Shown: one piece after another, positions 24,971 to 33,516 of the stretch | How the letters are laid out: every line of letters begins with the position of its first letter | Numbering within the stretch: the first letter of the stretch is position 1 | Assembly (NCBI GenBank): GCA_002163155.1 | Contig: MAAO01000015.1 | Span: 186,001 to 250,000, forward strand | Length of the DNA: 64,000 nucleotides | Direction: 5' to 3' | Origin: Halobacteriovorax marinus | GTDB lineage: Bacteria; Bdellovibrionota; Bacteriovoracia; Bacteriovoracales; Bacteriovoracaceae | Position numbers and translations under genes: made by a program | Notes under the pieces: model-generated | The model's database searches: none | Told to the model about the DNA's origin: nothing | What the model saw: only the letters and a program-made list of their open reading frames with translations

Positions 24971-25822
24971 TTAAGCTCTCTCATATTTTAAAGACAGATC
25001 AACACTAGGAGCTCCGTAAGTGATAGATCCAATGCTTATGGCATCAAGTCCCTCAATCAAGTAACTCTCAATTGTTTCCAATTTGATTCCCCCAGAAGCC
25101 TCATAAGTCACGCCCGCAGGTTTTACTTTAACAGCTTCCCTAATTTGCTCAGGTGAAAAGTTATCGAGCATGAGGTGTTTGATTCCAAGATCAAAGGCCA
25201 TTTGTAATTCAGCAAGGTCGTGAATCTCAACTTCTATAGGAGTATAGAAGCCATTCATATTTCTAAAGAAATCGACTGCTTCTTTTACGCCGCCAAAGAA
25301 AGATTTATGATTATCTTTAACCATCCACACATCACTCTGACCCATGCGATGGTTAAAACAACCACCTAATCTTGTGGCATATTTTTCAAGACCTCTAAGT
25401 CCTGGAGTAGTTTTTCTTGTATCTAAAATTTTAATTCCCTTAGGAGTTGCAAGATCTGAGAACTTCTTAGCAAAAGTAGCTATTGAAGAAGATCTTTGTA
25501 AGAGATTAAGTGCGATTCTCTCTCCCGTTAAAGCAAGAGCAAAAGGAAGATCGAAATTGATGACAAAGTTATCTTGCTTAGAAAAAGTCTTTCCTTCAAA
25601 TTCAGAAAAGGCTTCATAATCTAATTCAGCACCTAAGAAATTAAAGGTCTCTACAAAGTAAGGTAGTCCCGCCAAAGTGAGATCATCTTTAATTTTCAAA
25701 GAACACTTAACAGTATCAACTGGTAAGGCGCTTATATAAGAGTGATTTCTATGTAAATCATCTTCACTGAAAAAGTGGGCCATATCTACTGCAATGGCCT
25801 TAGTAAAAAGAGTGTTCTTCAT
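24971..25822 (-). CDS. nadC: Nicotinate-nucleotide pyrophosphorylase (carboxylating)
   Basis: 283 residues from the ATG at 25822, which has AGAGGA seven bases upstream; longer frames upstream lack support and the family is about 280 long. Recognisable are ERIALNLLQRSSSIAT, DTRKTTPGLRGLEKYA with substrate-binding Arg/Lys, GGCFNHRMGQSD and LMLDNFSPEQ, EASGGI, AISIGSITY. It makes nicotinate mononucleotide from quinolinate and PRPP. It is the first gene of a nadC-nadB operon. Confidence 0.95.
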   Translation of the reverse strand: MKNTLFTKAIAVDMAHFFSEDDLHRNHSYISALPVDTVKCSLKIKDDLTLAGLPYFVETFNFLGAELDYEAFSEFEGKTFSKQDNFVINFDLPFALALTGERIALNLLQRSSSIATFAKKFSDLATPKGIKILDTRKTTPGLRGLEKYATRLGGCFNHRMGQSDVWMVKDNHKSFFGGVKEAVDFFRNMNGFYTPIEVEIHDLAELQMAFDLGIKHLMLDNFSPEQIREAVKVKPAGVTYEASGGIKLETIESYLIEGLDAISIGSITYGAPSVDLSLKYERA

Positions 25823-25984
25823 CATTATTCCTCTAATGTTAGTAAGCTCTTCATATCGCTTTATAAACAATAAGTTAAGACTAATGACTATCTGCACTTA
25901 AAAAATTGATCTCCCCTGAAAAGTCATTCGTAATTTCAATAACCTACAATTGCTATTAAGTGGAAGAATTGCACTCTAGGGCCC

Positions 25985-27085
25985 ATGGAACGACTCCGAC
26001 TCCCCTTTATATATTTAGTGACCATTATTCTCTTTATGATTTATTCAAATAAGACTCCAGCTTTTAGACCCACACGCATCTCACCTATCATTAAATCTCA
26101 CTTAAAAGTTATGAAGAAGTTGCAAACAAGAAATCAATTTGCCCTCACAAGGGCCTTTGTGATTGGAGACAAGAAGAGCTTAACTAAGAAGTTAAAAGAG
26201 ACCTTTAATAGGCTTCACCTAGTACATCTCTTCACTCCTAGCGGAATTCACTTCAGCTCCTTCTACATGTTCTTCATTCCCCTCTTTGCCTGGCTCAAAA
26301 AAAGAAAGAGGTATAAAACAAAGAAGTTTCTAGAAGTGCTTCTATGTACTCTGCCTTTCTTCTTAAATAAATTCTACTCTTTAAAGAGAATTTCTCTACT
26401 CAGAGTTTATGGTATGTTTACGAAATCTCTTAAGCTGAAAATAGATATCTACCAGATTTTTCTAGGAACATTTCTCATCGATTACCTCTTTGGAACTTTT
26501 GACAAGAGTCCTATGAGTTTTACTTTTAGCTTTCTCTTTCTGGGCTCACTGCTAAGTGCGAAGAAGTTTGAATCGAGAATGATCAACTTTCTCTGTGCAA
26601 ATCTTCTCATTTCATTTCTCACCATTTCAAAAGTAAATATCATTGGATTTGTTCTCGGTTTTTTTACAACTGCTATTTTCTCACTTCTCTTCCCTTTGAT
26701 ATTTGTCACCTATTGGCCCAGTTCAATTCTTGAAATAGACCTATCTTATCCCTTTGTTTATATCATCGAGTTACTTACAAATAGCTTTTCTACAGTGAGT
26801 AATTTCTGTCCCTTTTTAAGTTTAGACTTCTTTGGTCTCTTGCTCTTAATCGTTTTTATTTTTAAGAGAAAAGTACTTCTCTTAGTGATCGCGGTGCTCA
26901 TAAGTTCTGAAACGGTTTACAATCTTCCAAAGAAGAGACTCAGAAAAAAAGAAAATCATGTCACTATAGATAAAATGAATTGGAAGGTTCATCGTAGTTA
27001 TGAAGTCGCAAAGAACTCCAAGAGAAAGTGCAAGAGATTGATTTTAAGAAATGGACATCTTATAAGATGCAAAGAATTATTTTAA
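25985..27085 (+). CDS. ComEC/Rec2-like competence membrane protein lacking the metallo-beta-lactamase domain
   Basis: 366 residues, mostly membrane helices. Residues 52-95 contain ALTRAFVIGDKKSLTKKLKE then LVHLFTPSGIHFSSF, which corresponds to the ComEC core motif (GDR..L followed by H-L-x-x-S-G-x-H). About eight hydrophobic segments follow, and a Lys/Arg-rich tail ends the protein. Canonical ComEC is about 700-800 residues with an N-terminal OB domain and a C-terminal beta-lactamase domain; both are absent here. It may be a minimal DNA-translocation channel or a divergent paralogue. It overlaps the convergent giant gene by 9 bp. The ComEC link rests mainly on one motif. Confidence 0.6.
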   Translation: MERLRLPFIYLVTIILFMIYSNKTPAFRPTRISPIIKSHLKVMKKLQTRNQFALTRAFVIGDKKSLTKKLKETFNRLHLVHLFTPSGIHFSSFYMFFIPLFAWLKKRKRYKTKKFLEVLLCTLPFFLNKFYSLKRISLLRVYGMFTKSLKLKIDIYQIFLGTFLIDYLFGTFDKSPMSFTFSFLFLGSLLSAKKFESRMINFLCANLLISFLTISKVNIIGFVLGFFTTAIFSLLFPLIFVTYWPSSILEIDLSYPFVYIIELLTNSFSTVSNFCPFLSLDFFGLLLLIVFIFKRKVLLLVIAVLISSETVYNLPKKRLRKKENHVTIDKMNWKVHRSYEVAKNSKRKCKRLILRNGHLIRCKELF

Positions 27086-30000
27086 CTTTGAGACATCTTT
27101 CCCAGAGAGAGTTGATTTATCGATAATAAGTCTACCGGACATATCATTGTGGTGGTAACTCTCAATGGCCTGCTCAACTTGCTTCGCAGTCATTTTAACA
27201 TCACCAATTTTTGCTCCACTACTAGTGTACATATAGTAAACAACTTCTCCAGCCTCATTGTTTGGAACGAGGATAGCACTCTTAGCAAGACCTTGAGTTC
27301 CTTTAACTTGCACATCAACCAGTCCCTCACCTAATTTCATATTATTTATTTTTGTCGCTAATTCAATTTTTGATGCGCTCACTTCTAACTCAGTTGCGTT
27401 TCTAAAAATCTCTCCACCAACACCTTCACCTTGTCTAGCGAGCTCTCTGGATTGCTTTAGAAAATGCTTAGTCTTAGTAAGTTCATCAATACTGGAAATA
27501 CTTGATCTCTCCTTTATTAATTGTCTTAGTACATCTGGATTTTTACCATCTGAGTTCACAAAGGTATCAAGTTTTGATTGGTAAGCTTCTATGGCATTAT
27601 CTACTGCTCCCAATTCTCCCTTAGCACTTTTTTGTAGAGTTAGAATTTGTGATTTCTCACCACTGGTCACTAACTTCTCCATAGAGCTTAAACGTTTTGA
27701 GAGTTCAGGATTAATAACTCCCGAATTCATTTGCGTCTTAATATTGTTTAGACTTGTTTTGGCCTTAGCAATATCCCCATCAATAAGTGCTCTATGCAGT
27801 TGTAACTCTTTTAGCTTTAACATGTTGTCTGAAATACTTGGGTCGCCTGGACTCTTACTGGCCACATCGCTAATAAGATCAGATAACTTCTCCACATCTC
27901 TTGCTTCAACCAGACGCTCGCGCTCACTAAGAGCAACCTCAGTCCGTTTAAATATTCGAGAGATCTCATCTTTAGGATTTACTGCTTTAGTATAATCTCT
28001 TGGTGTTCCAACTTTATTGATTTCTTGTAAGAAGTTACTCTTGGTCTTTGCATGGGCGAGGGATTCAAAGTAATCAAGCCGATCAACAGTGGCAGCATCG
28101 ATGTTCTTAATCTTTTCAATTAAAGCTGTATTGAATTCAGCACTAGATAAACCTTTTGGTCCCACGGGAATCTCAAGTACGACACCAAGGTGTTCTACTT
28201 TTGCAAAGGTTCCGCCAGGTTTATTAATCGCGGTTACAGCAACTTCTCCGGAACTCACAAGTTCATCTAAATTCTTAAACCAACTGTGAGTTTGATTTGC
28301 CACATCTTCAGCAATTTGTATTTGTCCTCTAAGCTCATCTACAATACCTGCTCTCTGCGCCTTATAACGCTTCAATTGCTTAGTATCTGTAGTTGTCTCA
28401 ATAAGCTTATCAAGTTTATTTATAATTGAGATATCTTTAGTTATTCCACGATTAAATGTTTCCACTTCTTGCAAGGATTGAAATTTTCCATAACTACCAA
28501 AACCATGAGAGCTAATTCTCTTACTGCCTACAGCTTTCATAGATCCTGCTGCGAAAGGATGAGAAAGATCTCCAGCGTTACTCGCGTTAGTTAAGAGCAA
28601 GTGACCCAATTCATGATTAGTTGTTCCATCAATTACTAGATTTGTAATACTAGAATTTGAAAGAACTATTCTCTGAGGAGGTCCCGGTTGAAAAACTCCT
28701 CGCGCCTTATTTCTAAGTAAGTCTTGTGGAGAAATAACCAGCTGTGCCCCATTGGGAAGATCATCAGCCAACTTTCCTATTACAGAAGCCCTAGATCCCT
28801 TTGCAATAATTATTTCACCCTTAGCATTCTTACTATAGTTAACTCCATTTAGCTTTAAGTGTGATTCAACTTCACTCATATACTTCTTCATGATTTTTAA
28901 AAACTCTACAGGAGGAGGGTCAACTTGCGCCATTCTATGAAAAGAAGATAGTTCATCTCCGAGAGCTGTGATTTTACTATAGTGCTTATCGTAGAAGATA
29001 AATTCACTTGTGACTTCCGCGGCTTTAGAGATCTTCTTCCCGGAACTTGGATCAATTCCCCATTTCTTGGCAGCACTATTAATTCTTTGTTCATACTGCC
29101 CTAACGCCTTTGACTGAGCTCCAAACTTTGCTTGAATTTGAGCTTTAGTTGCACCACTTTTAGCAGAAAGAACTATTTCACTTTTAAGTATCTCTCTCTT
29201 ATTTTTTAAATCTTTTGAGAGATCTCTAAAATTATCTACATCTCCCAGAATACCATTTCTAATTGCCCACTCTCTGGTGGCGACATCAATATTGGCCTCT
29301 TTTGCGGTTCTCACTTTTCCAGATATATTTATAACTGACATTTCGTGGGCAGCGACCACTCCTTTACTAAGCTTATCTAAATCCTTTACGGTGTTTCCAT
29401 TTCTTCGCATCTGTTCTGCCACAATAGCTGTTCGCTCTTCATTAGAAAGTTTGGAAGCAATGTGCAGAGGAATTTTACTAATATCACCAAAGGCACTTTG
29501 TCCCTTAGCTGCTAGTTGTATTCTGGTGAGCAATTCAACATCACTGGTCTTTGGCATTTTCAATTTACCTTTCGAGCTTTTAATGAGTTTCTTTGCAATT
29601 TTCATTTTCTTATCAAAGCTAGTTTTTGAAAGCATGAGAGCTTCAAGTGTTTGCTCACTAGTAAATCCTGCTGCTTTAGAAGCTTTTATAATATCTTTAC
29701 CCTCTAAAGATTCTGAGAGTATTTTCATAAGTTCTTTCTTAGGTAACCTGGCTCCCTCATCTATCGCCTTTACAATATCTTTAGCACTAGCTCCATTTTT
29801 CTTGGCCACTCTCGCTAAACGGATAATATCTTCGACATCGTTTCCAGCATCTGCGATTCCCTCTATAGCAGAGATTTCTTTTCCCTTAGCTACTGCTTCT
29901 TGCATGACTTGTTTTGAACCACTAGCCGCGGCTTTTAACTTACTTACAGAATTTAGAGCACGTAAACCTTTTAAGAAGAAGACTCCATCAAGGGCGGCAA

Positions 30001-32320
30001 ACCCACCGTCCCAAAGGGCCTGTTTGAATTTTTCTTCAGATCCATCTAGTAATTTTTTAATTTTTTCCGCTTCTTCCGGATCATTTGACGAAAGTCCTGT
30101 TACATAAGAACTAAGAGTTGTTTCATATTCGTCTTGTAATTCTCTATGGCGAGAATAGTGATAGCCTGCACTGATTCCTCCTGCGACTAGTCCTACTCCC
30201 GATGTCACCAATACGCCAAGTACAGCAGCTCCGGCTAAAGCAAATCCCCCCGTAGCAATAACAAGCGCAACGCCAGCGATAATGGAACCAATCATCATCC
30301 AGCGATCCATTTCCTCATCACTGGCATTTTCTAATTTCTTTTTTTCAATGGCATTCTTAGTCAGCTTACAAATAAGTCCTGCCAACTCAGGATGTTCAGT
30401 CATCACTTGTGCTGCGATCTCAGGATTATAGTAGAGAGTGTCCGTGATAAATTCTTCAGGAGATTTATCATCGTACCACTCATCAACTTTATTCATATAC
30501 TCTTTACTTTGTGTTAGAAAATTTTCTAATCCTTGCCACATTTTTTTCTTATCAATTCCTTTCTTGTCACCACTACTAAATAACCTATTGCTACTGGTTC
30601 CAAGTCCCATGATGAATCTATTTCCAAGCAGTGGATCTCTAGCGACTTGTAGTTTCTTGTGACTCTTAAAGCTCTCTTCCAAGCCTAGCTTAGAGAGACT
30701 AATCCCAGCAGGAGTTCTCACATTTTCTTTTAAACTCGATGCGAACATGCTTTCCATATCTGCTACAGTGACGATGTCACTGCTCTTGCGACTTCTTACA
30801 TAATCTAAAAATTTTCTCTCCATGGCCTTATCTAGTTGTCCGGCGGCAACTTTACTTTGTTCAAGAATAGCTTCTCTATTCTTTCCATAAGAATTTTCAA
30901 ATACCTTGCCACCATTCATCATTTTATTCATAAAACTGAAGCGGTCTTTAGGCAGTTGATCTAGGTTGAAAATATCTCCTAAGTTATTTGCAATAAGTTC
31001 AGAGGAGCTTCCCTTCCTTAGAAAAAATGCACTATTCTTATAATCATTAGGAGTAATTCTTTGTACCTCTTTGCCGGACCCCTTCTTGGCCAGAACCATT
31101 TTAGAATCAGGATTTTCTCTATTATGTTTTTCAACTAGGTTGTAGAACATTTTCGTTCGCTCAGCGATGATTTCGACTTTCTGTTTTGCCTTCGACTTAG
31201 TAATACCTTCAAAATGACTTTTTAAATTTTCTTCTGCTCGGCTACAGGTTCGACCACTGGTACAACTCATTCTTCCGGCCAGTCTATGTTTCATAAGAAT
31301 GGGATTTCTAAAGCTAGACACCAATCTATCTTCTTCACTCATCGGACCTTGAAGTAAAACATTTGCAGGATCTCTTTGTAAGAATCCATTTACTGAATTC
31401 TTTTGTAATAATCTTCTCTCTTCACTCGTTAGCTTTCCAAGAGTATTTGAAGGCGTTGTTAAATCATCAAAGCTACTATTGAAACTACTAGCAATGGATT
31501 GGATTTTAGAATTTCGACTAGACTTCTTTGCGAGATTTATTAATTGCTCATTAGTGCTCTTATGCGTCTCTAAGAAGTTTTCTCCAGCAATCCCTAACTT
31601 ACTTCTTTTATGTTTTGGGATTCCTTCTAACTGCTTTAATAGATCCTTATCTAAGGACCCTCTATTCTTTCCAGAGACTTCTTTGATAATACTGGCAGGA
31701 TCTCCCATAGGTGAAACAAATTGAGTTTTAATAGCAGCGTAAGAAGAGATAATAGACTTTCTCTGTTTTTGGTAGAGCAGGTCTTTCAACTTTGAAAGAT
31801 CATTGGAGTTTGAGATATCTTGAGACTCAAAGGAGTTTTCAATTTTTCCAAGTAGCAGTGACATTTCTTCTAACTTCTCAAACATAACTTCTTCTGAATA
31901 CTGAGCGCAGGGAGAAGCTAGTAGTGCGTTGGAAATTCTTTCAGGTAAACCCTTTAAAGACTTTGGACATCCTGACAATTTTTCATTTAACTTATCTAAC
32001 CTGGCCAGTGGAGTGAGAATCTTCTTCTCAAGTGCCTTCGCCTTTTCTCCTTCACCATTTAATAAGTACTGATTTTTTAATTTTTGAACATTACCTAGAA
32101 TTTGTTTTATATCTTTTGGTTTAACTCGACCTCTGGCCGCCATCATCGAAAGGTATTGTGTAGAATTTATAACTGTATCAAGTAGCTTATCTTGCCCTTT
32201 TTCAATTGTGCTTGCTGAGACTTCGGGACAATAGAGAAGTGCAGTATTAAACCACAGTACATGGGCCAATAAAAAGCCCATCAACTTTCTCAATATTCCA
32301 AATTTTCTCTCTCTTCTCAC
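27077..32320 (-). CDS. Giant secreted protein with an HExxH metalloprotease motif
   Basis: 1747 residues. The GTG start has AAGG five bases upstream; a signal peptide follows (LMGFLLAHVLWFNTALLYC). Residues 40-650 are mostly helical. About residues 674-722 form a Gly/Ala-rich hydrophobic hairpin (IIAGVALVIATGGFALAGAA) suggesting membrane insertion. Residues 1236-1240 read HELGH inside TTNHELGHLLL, the zinc-protease consensus, with further candidate ligands after it (SHPFAAGS). The last 350 residues are charged helices. A short C-terminal domain with VVYYMYTSSGAKIG closes it. No named family was recognised. A toxin-like or prey-directed protease is a reasonable inference in a predator; the motif alone does not prove activity. 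Confidence 0.7.
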   Translation of the reverse strand: MRRERKFGILRKLMGFLLAHVLWFNTALLYCPEVSASTIEKGQDKLLDTVINSTQYLSMMAARGRVKPKDIKQILGNVQKLKNQYLLNGEGEKAKALEKKILTPLARLDKLNEKLSGCPKSLKGLPERISNALLASPCAQYSEEVMFEKLEEMSLLLGKIENSFESQDISNSNDLSKLKDLLYQKQRKSIISSYAAIKTQFVSPMGDPASIIKEVSGKNRGSLDKDLLKQLEGIPKHKRSKLGIAGENFLETHKSTNEQLINLAKKSSRNSKIQSIASSFNSSFDDLTTPSNTLGKLTSEERRLLQKNSVNGFLQRDPANVLLQGPMSEEDRLVSSFRNPILMKHRLAGRMSCTSGRTCSRAEENLKSHFEGITKSKAKQKVEIIAERTKMFYNLVEKHNRENPDSKMVLAKKGSGKEVQRITPNDYKNSAFFLRKGSSSELIANNLGDIFNLDQLPKDRFSFMNKMMNGGKVFENSYGKNREAILEQSKVAAGQLDKAMERKFLDYVRSRKSSDIVTVADMESMFASSLKENVRTPAGISLSKLGLEESFKSHKKLQVARDPLLGNRFIMGLGTSSNRLFSSGDKKGIDKKKMWQGLENFLTQSKEYMNKVDEWYDDKSPEEFITDTLYYNPEIAAQVMTEHPELAGLICKLTKNAIEKKKLENASDEEMDRWMMIGSIIAGVALVIATGGFALAGAAVLGVLVTSGVGLVAGGISAGYHYSRHRELQDEYETTLSSYVTGLSSNDPEEAEKIKKLLDGSEEKFKQALWDGGFAALDGVFFLKGLRALNSVSKLKAAASGSKQVMQEAVAKGKEISAIEGIADAGNDVEDIIRLARVAKKNGASAKDIVKAIDEGARLPKKELMKILSESLEGKDIIKASKAAGFTSEQTLEALMLSKTSFDKKMKIAKKLIKSSKGKLKMPKTSDVELLTRIQLAAKGQSAFGDISKIPLHIASKLSNEERTAIVAEQMRRNGNTVKDLDKLSKGVVAAHEMSVINISGKVRTAKEANIDVATREWAIRNGILGDVDNFRDLSKDLKNKREILKSEIVLSAKSGATKAQIQAKFGAQSKALGQYEQRINSAAKKWGIDPSSGKKISKAAEVTSEFIFYDKHYSKITALGDELSSFHRMAQVDPPPVEFLKIMKKYMSEVESHLKLNGVNYSKNAKGEIIIAKGSRASVIGKLADDLPNGAQLVISPQDLLRNKARGVFQPGPPQRIVLSNSSITNLVIDGTTNHELGHLLLTNASNAGDLSHPFAAGSMKAVGSKRISSHGFGSYGKFQSLQEVETFNRGITKDISIINKLDKLIETTTDTKQLKRYKAQRAGIVDELRGQIQIAEDVANQTHSWFKNLDELVSSGEVAVTAINKPGGTFAKVEHLGVVLEIPVGPKGLSSAEFNTALIEKIKNIDAATVDRLDYFESLAHAKTKSNFLQEINKVGTPRDYTKAVNPKDEISRIFKRTEVALSERERLVEARDVEKLSDLISDVASKSPGDPSISDNMLKLKELQLHRALIDGDIAKAKTSLNNIKTQMNSGVINPELSKRLSSMEKLVTSGEKSQILTLQKSAKGELGAVDNAIEAYQSKLDTFVNSDGKNPDVLRQLIKERSSISSIDELTKTKHFLKQSRELARQGEGVGGEIFRNATELEVSASKIELATKINNMKLGEGLVDVQVKGTQGLAKSAILVPNNEAGEVVYYMYTSSGAKIGDVKMTAKQVEQAIESYHHNDMSGRLIIDKSTLSGKDVSKLK

Positions 32321-32532
32321 TCTTACCTTTTCGTCATATTTAGCGATTTACTTGACTGTTTTTGTTGAGTTTTGCCGTAAATATATTTTACTTCCTAGGT
32401 GAGTTTTTTGAGGTTTTAAATATATAAGAAAGGTATTAGCGCCATATTATCAATGAGTTAGGACAGACATTCTTCTAAAGATGTGAAATTAGAAGGGAAA
32501 CCGGCTACACAGAAAGTACTCACTGGTGTGAG

Positions 32533-33468
32533 TTATTTGATTATTTTGAGGATTTCCTCTGCCAAGAGTTTGGAGGCAAAAGAATTGGGATGAGGATCAT
32601 AGGAGTTGATAGTCATTGCGGACTTTCTCTTTCCTTTATATACAGGGGACAAATCAAAAGCGCGCGCCCCCAATTTATTTAGAAGCTCTAATAATTGCTG
32701 ATGAATATGAAACAAGGGATAGTTATCAGAGTTTGCAAAAGGAATGGGAAGAATAAAGAATTTAATTTCTTGTTTATTTCTCTTAGAACTCTCAATCATC
32801 TTTTTTAGAAAAGTTGTATAGAGCGCTAGTTTTTTATTTTCTTTGCTATAGGCCCTATTAAAAACTTTCACTGATGACTTATTTGTCAGTTTTAAGAATT
32901 CAGCTAGTGGAGCGAGAAGACTTCTTTGAAAAAGTTCATAAACTAAGAATTTTGTTTCATGAATATCTTTAGAGGAGAAGTTTCTCTCCATATTCATTTC
33001 TAAAATATCATTGAGATGTAACAGCACCACAACTTCATCAATATCAAATTTAGGCAGCTCTTTTTCAATAGTATTGGAATAGTCTCTTACATTAAAACCT
33101 GGAATCGAAAAGTTTAAAACTTCTCCATTTATTTTCTTAGCGACTCGTTTTGGAATTGATTCTACTTCTTCAAATCCCCAACCAAAACCCCAAGAATCTC
33201 CAATGAAAGCCACTCTTCTCTTATGACTACTTTGTCTCTTCATAGTTTGATCTCTATAGCCAAATTGATTACTACTAATGAGGCTTCCAGCAAATTCTAT
33301 TTGCTGGAAATTCTTTTTAAGCTTGTAAGTATCGCCATGGTTTTCAAATAATAAATGAGCATTAGACTGATCTACCATTGGAACCAAATTGAAAGATCTC
33401 AAAATGACTTCAGAAATAACAAGAGAAATTGTAAGTGAAAATAGTATGAGAGTGATATTTTTTTTCAA
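32533..33468 (-). CDS. SGNH/GDSL-like hydrolase with N-terminal membrane anchor
   Basis: 311 residues from a TTG start (MKKNITLILFSLTISLVIS), giving a clean signal anchor. A longer frame from an upstream ATG would run through the terminator of the preceding gene and is rejected. Block I is FIGDSWGFGWG (nucleophile serine), a block III-like asparagine is in LLHLNDI, and the C-terminal DPHPNSFAS supplies the Asp-x-x-His pair. This is the arrangement of SGNH esterases that deacylate or acylate cell-surface glycans. It is not obviously in an operon. Confidence 0.75.
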   Translation of the reverse strand: MKKNITLILFSLTISLVISEVILRSFNLVPMVDQSNAHLLFENHGDTYKLKKNFQQIEFAGSLISSNQFGYRDQTMKRQSSHKRRVAFIGDSWGFGWGFEEVESIPKRVAKKINGEVLNFSIPGFNVRDYSNTIEKELPKFDIDEVVVLLHLNDILEMNMERNFSSKDIHETKFLVYELFQRSLLAPLAEFLKLTNKSSVKVFNRAYSKENKKLALYTTFLKKMIESSKRNKQEIKFFILPIPFANSDNYPLFHIHQQLLELLNKLGARAFDLSPVYKGKRKSAMTINSYDPHPNSFASKLLAEEILKIIK

Positions 33469-33481
33469 GACAGAAATTTCC

Positions 33482-33508
33482 AAAAAAAAAGGCCCACAAA
33501 AGTGGGCC
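33482..33508 (-). terminator. Terminator of the E1 dehydrogenase gene
   Basis: Seven-base-pair GC-rich stem GGCCCAC/GTGGGCC (33491-33508) with AAAA loop; on the minus strand nine T residues follow. It directly follows the stop of the dehydrogenase gene. Confidence 0.9.
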
Positions 33509-33516
33509 CTCATGAA

